Origin: Prevotella bivia DSM 20514
GTDB taxonomy: Bacteria > Bacteroidota > Bacteroidia > Bacteroidales > Bacteroidaceae
Reading direction: 5' to 3'
NCBI RefSeq assembly: GCF_000262545.1
Contig: NZ_JH660660.1
Coordinates: 1,574,975-1,638,974, forward strand
Length of the DNA: 64,000 nt
Shown here: positions 57,886 through 64,000 of the stretch, in pieces
Layout: the number at the start of each line of letters is the position of its first letter
Numbering within the stretch: the first letter of the stretch is position 1
Program-made: the position numbers and the translations under genes
The notes under the pieces: generated by a model
The model's input: the letters and a program-made list of their open reading frames with translations, nothing else
Databases searched by the model: none
Told to the model about the DNA's origin: nothing

Positions 57886-58548
57886 CTAATTTTCTTCGGT
57901 TTCAAGTGCCCAGCGCAACAATCCCATCGGCAAAACTGTCAAAACGAGCCCTATAATGCTACCCATATTTACGTAAGTAGCTATCTCGGGAAGGGTCAAA
58001 CCGCCTGCCACATTATATAAATAATAGTTGAGTAGGGTAATACCGCCCATAAATATTGGGGTAATGATGAGCGATGCACCGTAAGCACGCAGCTTGCCAA
58101 CACAACCTCCCACCATGAAAGCCCCCAAAAGTACCGTATTGATAGCGATAGCCGAGTACGAATAGTTTACGAAATGGCTCGCAAAAGTGCGTATCGCCGT
58201 GTCGGTGGAGTAGGTGAAGAGGGTAGTGCATATAAAGGTTAGCAAACTAAACACCATCATCAATCCTAAAAAGGTGAAGTGGAACGCACGCTTGGTTCGT
58301 GCAAAACACGATTGCAAGACACCCCACATTGTGAGTGCTGCTCCTACGCCGATTGCTCCTTCAGCCACCTGAACAGGGCTGAGTGCTTGGAGCGTTTGCA
58401 GCGAGCCGATCACTCCTTGCGCCGGATCGTTAGGATCGCTAATCCAACCGTCCACCACCGTCATACCCGTTGCTAGCGTGTATAAGCCCAGCGCCCAGTT
58501 GAAAACCTCACTCTTTGTCTTACTAATTAAAAATGTATTTATCTTCAT
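57886..58548 (-). CDS. Integral membrane protein, hypothetical
   Basis: 220 residues with five to six hydrophobic helices: around 20-35, 62-80, 90-112, 130-150, 158-178 and 192-212. Conserved-looking acidic and Asn residues sit in the loops (WISDPNDPAQGVIGSLQTLQ). No family recognised. It lies upstream of parA on the same strand at the edge of the AT-rich region and may belong to the replicon module. Confidence 0.5.
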   Translation of the reverse strand: MKINTFLISKTKSEVFNWALGLYTLATGMTVVDGWISDPNDPAQGVIGSLQTLQALSPVQVAEGAIGVGAALTMWGVLQSCFARTKRAFHFTFLGLMMVFSLLTFICTTLFTYSTDTAIRTFASHFVNYSYSAIAINTVLLGAFMVGGCVGKLRAYGASLIITPIFMGGITLLNYYLYNVAGGLTLPEIATYVNMGSIIGLVLTVLPMGLLRWALETEEN

Positions 58549-59442
58549 ATATATTTATATAAAAACATATTATTATATAAACGTATTTATCGTAAACATT
58601 TATATTTTTACGTATGCAAATATACACCTAATTGTTTAAACAAACAAATACTTTATTATATTTTTGCCTGAAACTCCAAAAATATATAAAAATAAACATT
58701 CAAAGATATATCTATACATTTATTCTTTTACGTGTTTATACTTATATATAATTATATATTCTATATGTAAATAAAAAAATACAGATAGATATATAAATAT
58801 TTATATTGCCGTTTTGCTATGATAAGACAATAAGTATATAAACATATAATTACATAAAAACCACAGCATATTAAGCCAAAACCCTAAATAAACATAGTTA
58901 TACTTTTATATATAATACTAGTATACTAGTTTTTATATAATTATACAACGACAAAATACACACAAATACAACCTATATCGCTAAAAGAAGCAATAGGGTA
59001 GCGCTCGATATATATATTTATACTTTTATATTATTTACTAAAATAGAAAGAAAACATATATTTATATATCTACATATTATACCTTTTCTTCACGCGCAAC
59101 TTACTAAAACTCTACCTACAAAACCATTCCCCCAACCACGACAATATAAGTAAAACAAAATATAAAAACATAACTCTACACTCATATAAACACCTAAATA
59201 TATCAATAAAAAATAATATTCTTATATCTTTATATAATTATATATATAACCATTATCAAATAAGAATGATAATATATTTATATTACATTGTATTTATATA
59301 TTTATATTTAAATACACACACAATTAGCTTTATGCCACTTTGCCATTATCCCAATACACCCGATCATTGTTATTACAATATAGCGTGCATATACCCTAAA
59401 GAGCTAAGACAGAACGCTTTATAAAGGTCTAAAAACTGCTAG
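58549..59442. other. AT-rich non-coding stretch
   Basis: About 900 bp of extremely AT-rich DNA with recurring TATTTATAT, ACGTATTTAT and TATATAATTATA motifs, short palindromes (ACTAGTATACTAGT near 58917) and no frame of over 60 codons on either strand. Such DNA is typical of an unwinding region near a replication origin; it adjoins the iterons. Confidence 0.6.
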
Positions 59443-59556
59443 TGCGACAAAAAGGGAGTATCGCATAAAAAGCTGCTTATTTAAAGTCATCACTACTGAA
59501 AAGAACCATGCGACAAATAGGGAGCATCGCATAAAAAGCGCTTATTTAAAGTCATC
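59443..59556. repeat. 48-49 bp direct repeat with iteron cores
   Basis: Copy 1 59443-59491 and copy 2 59509-59556. Both start with the iteron core (GCGACAAAAAGGGAG, GCGACAAATAGGGAG), then ATCGCATAAAAAGC, GCTTATTTAAAGTCATC. The cores begin 66 bp apart, three times the 22-bp spacing of the main array. Confidence 0.85.
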
Positions 59557-59699
59557 GCCTTTCCCACAAAGAAATCCAACAGAATAAAAAATAAGAAAGA
59601 ACTCATCGTCAACTTAGATTATCATTATTTCTATCATTTATATAGACTTATTTAACCTTGCGTAACTCATTCTACTTAAATGCTTTACAGCGCTTAGTA

Positions 59700-59833
59700 G
59701 CGACATCTTAGGAGGTTAGCGGCGACAAATAGGGAAAGGTGGTGCGACAGATAAGGAAGGGTGGTACGACAAATGTGGAGCATATCTGCTAGATATGAGA
59801 CAAATAGGGAGTTTTGGCTCGACAAATAGGGAA
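59700..59833 (-). repeat. Iteron array L (six 15-bp units)
   Basis: Units start at 59700, 59722, 59744, 59766, 59797 and 59819, written GCGACAAATAGGGAA on the plus strand (complement TTCCCTATTTGTCGC). Spacing 22-22-22-31-22. The best units are at 59722, 59797 and 59819; the unit at 59700 is weakest. Mirror-image of array R at 61244. Confidence 0.85.
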
Positions 59834-59858
59834 TAAATAGCAAATTTTAAGGAATTAT

Positions 59859-59896
59859 TGCGACAAAAAACACGCATTTTTCCTTTTTTTGTCGCA
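59859..59896. repeat. Inverted pair of GCGACAAAAAA
   Basis: TGCGACAAAAAA and TTTTTTTGTCGCA enclose about 14 nt: two inverted half-iterons forming a hairpin, 26 bp beyond array L. It could also end transcription leftward or rightward. Confidence 0.65.
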
Positions 59897-60192
59897 CTAC
59901 GGTTTTTGCTGTTGGCAGAAAGGTTACTTTTTTCATTTTTTATCCCCCCTGCTCTAAGTGCGTTTTTGCTGCTACAAAGCGTTGATATTTCGTATTTTAT
60001 TTAATTCTATATTTTTATCCGCTGACAAATTCGGAGCTTTTATTGTACGATTAATTTCCCTTTTCTGCGACATCTTCGTAAGATTTGATTTTTATTTTAC
60101 ACAAAAGGCTATTATTGCTTTGGCAAGATGCTTTCACCGTGCGGGTTTTAAGACATGATTACACGCTTAGCATGATTGGCTAGCGCCATCGT

Positions 60193-60219
60193 AAGTTCCA
60201 AAACGAAGTGCAATAAAAA
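60193..60219 (-). mobile_element. IS30 right-end relic
   Basis: AAGTTCCAAAACGAAGTGCA followed by ATAAAA, the same as the right end of the IS30 element near 6572-6595, without a transposase nearby. Confidence 0.45.
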
Positions 60220-60276
60220 GGTCTTGTTAATCGTGTCAATCCTGTCTAAAAACGCACGGTTTCATCGTATAATTTG

Positions 60277-60284
60277 TATTTTTG
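60277..60284 (+). promoter_or_regulatory. -7 element of the gamma carbonic anhydrase gene
   Basis: TATTTTTG followed by C, 29 nt before the ATG at 60314. Confidence 0.5.
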
Positions 60285-60313
60285 CAGTGTATAAACCGTT
60301 TAAAATAGATATT

Positions 60314-60814
60314 ATGGCAATAATACGTGAAGTGTTGGGACACCGCCCTCAGTGGGGCAACCGCTGTTTCTTTGCCGAGAATGCAGCCTTGGTGGGCAAC
60401 GTAGTAATGGGCGACGACGTGTCGATATGGTATGGTGCTGTGTTGCGTGCCGATGTCGATGGCATCAGGATAGGCAACCGTGTCAATATTCAAGATGTAG
60501 CCTGTGTACATCAGAGTGCGGGACATCCTGCTGTTCTCGACGACGAGGTAAGCCTTGGGCATGGTGCTATTGTCCATGGCGCCCACATCTGTCGTGGCGC
60601 CCTCATTGGTATGAACGCTGTTGTTCTCGACGATGCTGTTGTGGGTGAAGGCAGTATCGTGGCTGCTGGAGCTGTTGTTTTGGAAGGCACTGCGATCGGC
60701 AAGGGCGAGCTATGGGCTGGTATCCCTGCTCGTAAGGTGAAGGATATACTGCCCGAGAAAGCTGCCGAGTATGCTGCCCATTATATGGTTGCAAAGACTT
60801 GGTATGAGGGCTAA
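60314..60814 (+). CDS. Gamma carbonic anhydrase-like protein (YrdA type)
   Basis: 166 residues from ATG 60314 (MAIIREVLGHRPQWGNRCFF). Left-handed beta-helix hexapeptide repeats; the likely metal histidines are in HQSAGHPAVL, SLGHGAIVHGAHI. VSIWYGAVLRADVDGIRIG and WAGIPARKVKDI are typical of the family. Function may be carbonic anhydrase or an uncharacterised transferase. A longer frame to 60176 includes the IS30 relic and promoter and is rejected. It sits alone between the two iteron arrays. Confidence 0.9.
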   Translation: MAIIREVLGHRPQWGNRCFFAENAALVGNVVMGDDVSIWYGAVLRADVDGIRIGNRVNIQDVACVHQSAGHPAVLDDEVSLGHGAIVHGAHICRGALIGMNAVVLDDAVVGEGSIVAAGAVVLEGTAIGKGELWAGIPARKVKDILPEKAAEYAAHYMVAKTWYEG

Positions 60815-60852
60815 CTTAGAGTGCTTGCGAGGGTATTTTTGGGGGTGTGAGC

Positions 60853-60940
60853 AAAAGGTTATCTTTTACGCACTAAAAGGTAGCCTTTTGCACGGTAAAA
60901 GGTGATGTTTTACAGCATAAAAGGTCATCTTTTACGCAGG
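60853..60940. repeat. Four-unit 22-bp direct repeat
   Basis: Units start at 60853, 60875, 60897 and 60919, all AAAAGGTnnnnTTTT in the same orientation (ATCTTTT, AGCCTTTT, GATGTTTT, CATCTTTT). The core is close to self-complementary, so hairpins are still possible. Lies 38 bp after the carbonic anhydrase gene. Confidence 0.8.
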
Positions 60941-60992
60941 GGGCAATATGTGTGCAGAAAAATGGGTGGGAAGCGTGGAGGCGAAGAATGGT

Positions 60993-61090
60993 GCGACAAA
61001 AAACTGTAAAGTTTCATTATTTTCAAAAAACTACTTATTTGTCGCAAAAATAACATTTCTGTTTACTATAGAAACTTACTTATTTGTCGC
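60993..61090. repeat. Isolated iteron-like cores
   Basis: GCGACAAAAAACTG at 60993 (inverted), CTACTTATTTGTCGC ending 61045 and TTACTTATTTGTCGC ending 61090. The two direct ones are 45 bp apart. Partial matches to the main iteron; extra initiator sites possible. Confidence 0.55.
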
Positions 61091-61243
61091 ACTATTCTGT
61101 AAGTAGTTGGTAATATTGTTTTTATGCGTGTACAGAAAAATGCGTTTTTGATCGTTTTTTAGCAAAACAGTCTTTTCCGAGAAAGCTAAAATACCCAAAA
61201 ATGATGTGTTTTGTAAAATAAAAAACAATTAAATATGATTATC

Positions 61244-61377
61244 CTCCCTATTTGTCGTTATTAGTTTCCCTATTTGTCGCCCTTGCTGTGGTTATGCTCC
61301 CTATTTGTCGCAGTGTTGCTCCGTTGTTGTCGGAGCTATGTTCCGTAGGTGTCGGTGGTAAGTTCCGTAGGTGTCGG
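61244..61377 (+). repeat. Iteron array R (six 15-bp units)
   Basis: Units start at 61244, 61266, 61297, 61319, 61341 and 61363; consensus (C/T)TCCCTATTTGTCGC, diverging to TTCCGTAGGTGTCGG in the last two. Spacing 22-31-22-22-22, exactly the mirror of array L although the spacers differ in sequence. A 78-codon frame across it (61252-61488) is not a gene. Confidence 0.88.
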
Positions 61378-61466
61378 GTGTGGAGTGGGGAAGATGCTGA
61401 GGATAAAGGGGTTATGGCTGCCTATATAATCAATAATAATATAGATGTATATAATGACCGTCTAAG

Positions 61467-61551
61467 TTTTTTCGACAGAGTAACATAGTATAGTTTCGAT
61501 ATAGTAACAATAGTATGATCCTTTTATTACTATGTTACTCTGTCTAAAAAA
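61467..61551. repeat. 24-bp inverted repeat upstream of the right lipoprotein operon
   Basis: GACAGAGTAACATAGTA (61474-61490) and TACTATGTTACTCTGTC (61528-61544) are perfect complements; one mismatch further, flanking TTTTTT/AAAAAA extend it to 24 bp. A third half copy (ACTCTGTTACTCTGTC) follows at about 61552. The 37-bp spacer is AT-rich. Confidence 0.8.
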
Positions 61552-61584
61552 TACTCTGTTACTCTGTCTAAACCGTTATGCTTT

Positions 61585-61609
61585 GCAAGTTACAAAACGA
61601 AGTGCAATA
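61585..61609 (-). mobile_element. IS30 right-end relic
   Basis: GCAAGTTACAAAACGAAGTG followed by CAAT, matching the IS30 right end with one change; no transposase nearby. Confidence 0.45.
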
Positions 61610-61766
61610 ATGAAGATTACTTTGTTTTTTTATATCAAAAACGACTCTTTTCCTTGCGTAATTGAAAAGTTATATTTAACTTTGCCTACCATTATATGTG
61701 TTAATGTATATAACGTATGCAGCTTGTTAATTCGCTTATATATATTAATGTTCGTATAAAAATAAG

Positions 61767-61791
61767 GCAGTTCCCTCTTTAAGGGAACTGC
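61767..61791. repeat. Leader hairpin
   Basis: GCAGTTCCCT, 5-nt loop, AGGGAACTGC: a perfect 10-bp stem, 65 bp before the small-protein start. No T-run follows, so it is probably a leader structure rather than a terminator. Confidence 0.6.
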
Positions 61792-61855
61792 TGTCAAAGT
61801 TGCTAAAAAAATAGTATAAAACAGGTTTTAACCCAACTAACTAAAAGTTTTTTTT

Positions 61856-62077
61856 ATGGTAAAAAAGAAAAAGTATGTAAACCCCTCTGTAGGGGTTTAT
61901 AAAGTAGACATGTCGGAAGGTATGATGCTGCGCGGAAGCGACATAGAGGGTAGCGTCAATATGCCAACGGATGCTGGCGAGTTAGGTGCTACCACAACCA
62001 CTAATGCTAGCACAACAAGAGCGGTAACACCATTCTTTGAAATGGACACCTACACCACTTCTGAAAGCGGAAAATAA
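61856..62077 (+). CDS. Small protein with YxxPxVxxxKxxxxxxLxGS motif
   Basis: 73 residues: MVKKKKYVNPSVGVYKVDMS, then EGMMLRGSDIEGSVNMPTDA, a Thr/Ala-rich stretch and an acidic end. Shares the layout of the small protein at 4731-4976, including the position just before a lipoprotein gene (here 33 bp). No signal peptide. Function unknown. Confidence 0.65.
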   Translation: MVKKKKYVNPSVGVYKVDMSEGMMLRGSDIEGSVNMPTDAGELGATTTTNASTTRAVTPFFEMDTYTTSESGK

Positions 62078-62110
62078 TAACGACATCAAAAAAAACGAAA
62101 AAAACGAGAA

Positions 62111-64000
62111 ATGAAATTGAAAACATTATTTAGTTTTGGTGCAGCCATGATGACTGCGCTATTAATGAGCTGTTCGGAGACAATAGCCGAGCAGGGTAAT
62201 GGGCAAAAGAATACCAAGCTCGATGAGAAAACCTTCGTGGTAAGCCTCAATCTTGATGGCGGACAAGGCGATGACAAAAGCACTGGCAAGGCTCCTCAAA
62301 CTCGTGGTATCGCTGTGGACCGTCAGCAGAATAATGGTACTGACTCGGAGATCCTCGATTTTTATTTTTGGGATGAAAACACTCCAGTACTTAGCGATTA
62401 TATTGAACGAAACAAAAAGAAGGGCAACAATACCTTTACTGCTCGCTGCGTGTTTAAGAGAGCAGAGGGCGGAAAGTTCGTCGACGGTTCAGAGCTATAT
62501 GGCGAGATAAAGTTTAACCAAGTAGGTACTTCTCGCAATATTAAATATAAGGGAGATATTGTCTTAAAGGGCAATGGTGCTACTGCTGTGCTTCCTAAGA
62601 AGGGCGAAGAGTGGTATGTAATGGGTCTTGCTGGTGGACAGTATAACGAAACCGATCACACGGTCGATGTAACTGGTTTCGCTTACGCATTAGAGAAATA
62701 TCAATCTGTGCGCAATGTTGTCGACAATAAAGGTAAATATGGTGTCATTCCATTCCTCTCTACTTGGAAGAAAGTAAATGTAGCCGATGCTGGTACGCTC
62801 GTTTCTCAAGAACCTTTGGTGTTTAATCCTCAAGGCACCCTCCTCCGTATAGCCCTCGACAATCAGACCTTTTACGATTTCACTGTAAAATTCCTAGGTA
62901 TTAGCTCTAATGTGTTGGCTAATAATGTAAAGTACGATCTCTCTTCTACTGGTCTAGGCACTACTCCTAGTGCTGTAGCGTCGGACTTTAAGTGGGAGTA
63001 TACGGGTAATGTCAACGAGTCGGGTATGAATAACTTCGAATGGAATCTCAATATGGAAGACCCTATCAAAATAAAGCGCAGAAGCAATGTTATGCAAAAT
63101 GCTGACGGCACAGGACAAGACATTCTGATCTATGTATGGGTCAACAGCAAAGCGCCAGCTTCAGGCGATACGCCACGTACAGGCTTCTTTACCTCTACTT
63201 ATCAAGACAAGGTAGCTACAAAAGGTAATCAGAATAACAAGAATGAATATGTGTTGACCACACACGAGTATGCTGATGAGTTGATGACGGAAGGTTGGGT
63301 TGGATGGCCTAATTTAGGAAATGGCAGAGTAACTTGGAAAGTAGGAAAGGATCAGGGAGGCTGTACGCCTGCTCCTAGCTTCGAGTGGGTATTATCGAAA
63401 ACGCTCACCACAGATTTTACCCAGCTCAATGGTCGGCAAGCAAAGGTAACACTGCCTATCGTTATGCGTGAGCCTATACCGCTAGAATATATCTCACAGA
63501 AGAGTGCCTATGGAACAGATTATTTTTCGCAGCCACAATGGATAAAGGAGCTAGGCGGAGATAATCTAGTTACTATCGCCTATCTTAATAATGGTGATCT
63601 ATCTAACGGTCTTCTCCGATATTTAAAGCAGCCACGAAATAAAGATGTTAATAATACGACAGGGTACAAAGAGGGCGTGAAGTGGATTGTACCAAATGAG
63701 AACCAATGGTGTGGTGTGTTGCTTAGTAGTACCAATGTGACGCGTAACAGAACCGTTAATCCTGCTTGGTTAGGCGATACAGAACAATTCTCATCTGATG
63801 AAGATATCATCACCATTGGCAACGGCTCTAAGGTAAAGGATCAGAAATTCTATTCACGCTACATAAACCTGCCAAAAACCCATCGTAACCGTAGGTCTAT
63901 CTATGCTCTCCGCTTCTTTGAAGATGCAGAGCATACTAAGGTATCACCATATTTCTGCGTTGTAAAATATACATGGGTTCAGACAGATTCTAAAAACTCA
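62111..64000 (+). CDS. Fimbrillin-like lipoprotein (partial)
   Basis: At least 630 codons, open at the right edge. Lipoprotein signal MKLKTLFSFGAAMMTALLMS with lipidated Cys21, then AEQGNGQKN and a fimbrillin-type N-terminal domain (KTFVVSLNLDGGQGDDKSTG, TEILDFYFWDENTP-like). Later beta-rich segments are Thr/Asn-rich. Probably a Mfa/Fim-type surface or pilus component similar to the large Bacteroidota tip or anchor lipoproteins; the C-terminus is needed to decide. Confidence 0.7.
   Translation, partial: MKLKTLFSFGAAMMTALLMSCSETIAEQGNGQKNTKLDEKTFVVSLNLDGGQGDDKSTGKAPQTRGIAVDRQQNNGTDSEILDFYFWDENTPVLSDYIERNKKKGNNTFTARCVFKRAEGGKFVDGSELYGEIKFNQVGTSRNIKYKGDIVLKGNGATAVLPKKGEEWYVMGLAGGQYNETDHTVDVTGFAYALEKYQSVRNVVDNKGKYGVIPFLSTWKKVNVADAGTLVSQEPLVFNPQGTLLRIALDNQTFYDFTVKFLGISSNVLANNVKYDLSSTGLGTTPSAVASDFKWEYTGNVNESGMNNFEWNLNMEDPIKIKRRSNVMQNADGTGQDILIYVWVNSKAPASGDTPRTGFFTSTYQDKVATKGNQNNKNEYVLTTHEYADELMTEGWVGWPNLGNGRVTWKVGKDQGGCTPAPSFEWVLSKTLTTDFTQLNGRQAKVTLPIVMREPIPLEYISQKSAYGTDYFSQPQWIKELGGDNLVTIAYLNNGDLSNGLLRYLKQPRNKDVNNTTGYKEGVKWIVPNENQWCGVLLSSTNVTRNRTVNPAWLGDTEQFSSDEDIITIGNGSKVKDQKFYSRYINLPKTHRNRRSIYALRFFEDAEHTKVSPYFCVVKYTWVQTDSKNS

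Noticed and set aside
60176..60313. N-terminal extension of the gamma carbonic anhydrase
   Set aside because: Covers an IS30 relic and the promoter; the family starts at MAIIREVLG.
61252..61488. 78-codon frame MSLLVSLFVALAVV...
   Set aside because: It is a reading of iteron array R; the apparent hydrophobic start is the translated iterons.

Overview
The window comes from a member of the Bacteroidota, most likely a Prevotella-type (Prevotellaceae) bacterium. Reasons: a fused NuoCD followed by NuoB and NuoA; many promoters with the Bacteroidota -7 element TAnnTTTG, several with a TTTG -33 element 19-20 bp upstream; GLPGLI and TonB-receptor-like proteins; fimbrillin/FISUMP-like lipoproteins; BspA-type leucine-rich repeats; and IS1380 and IS30 elements. 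The assignment rests on reading the sequence only.

Layout. 1-2.6 kb: complex I genes nuoCD (cut by the window edge), nuoB and nuoA, leftward. 3.0-5.4 kb: a surface lipoprotein operon with a small protein and a long structured leader. 5.4-15.5 kb: an accessory island with one IS30 element, two near-identical IS1380 copies, fragments of hypothetical genes, a GLPGLI / TonB-receptor-like pair followed by a bacteriocin-type C39 peptidase transporter cut to 56 codons, and an LRR protein. 15.6-57 kb: mostly housekeeping genes (rsmI, queD/queE, tdk, dinB, pyk, guaA, pepT, a Kef-type antiporter, nhaA, MATE, tkt-rpiB, a pseudouridine synthase, an ABC-F ATPase, grpE, dnaJ, folC, miaA, gapA, mscL). 55.9-61.4 kb: a plasmid-like replication/partition region (ParA, a DUF3408-like protein, AT-rich DNA, tandem repeats, two mirrored iteron arrays). 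61.8-64 kb: a second small-protein + lipoprotein operon, cut by the right edge.

The most notable content is non-coding. (1) Two six-unit arrays of a 15-bp iteron (consensus TTCCCTATTTGTCGC) face opposite ways at 59.70-59.83 and 61.24-61.38 kb. Both have the same unusual start-to-start spacing (22-31-22-22-22 bp), although the spacer sequences differ. With ParA, a 72-bp tandem repeat upstream of parA and a 1.4-kb AT-rich stretch, this looks like the origin/partition region of a plasmid, an integrated plasmid or a secondary chromosome; no Rep gene is visible. (2) Eleven intergenic arrays built from a 7-mer (CTCTCAA) and a 9-mer (CTAGnAnnn), usually joined by a GGACGGGCAA-like linker, lie only between 24.6 and 56.7 kb. 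They encode or abut the stop codons of several genes and run up to the start codons of others. (3) Five arrays of exactly four 22-bp units (AAAAGGTnATCTTTT core) lie 3' of genes and mostly fold into two adjacent hairpins with compensatory changes. (4) A 78-bp dispersed element occurs at three loci.

No tRNA, rRNA or CRISPR array was recognised.
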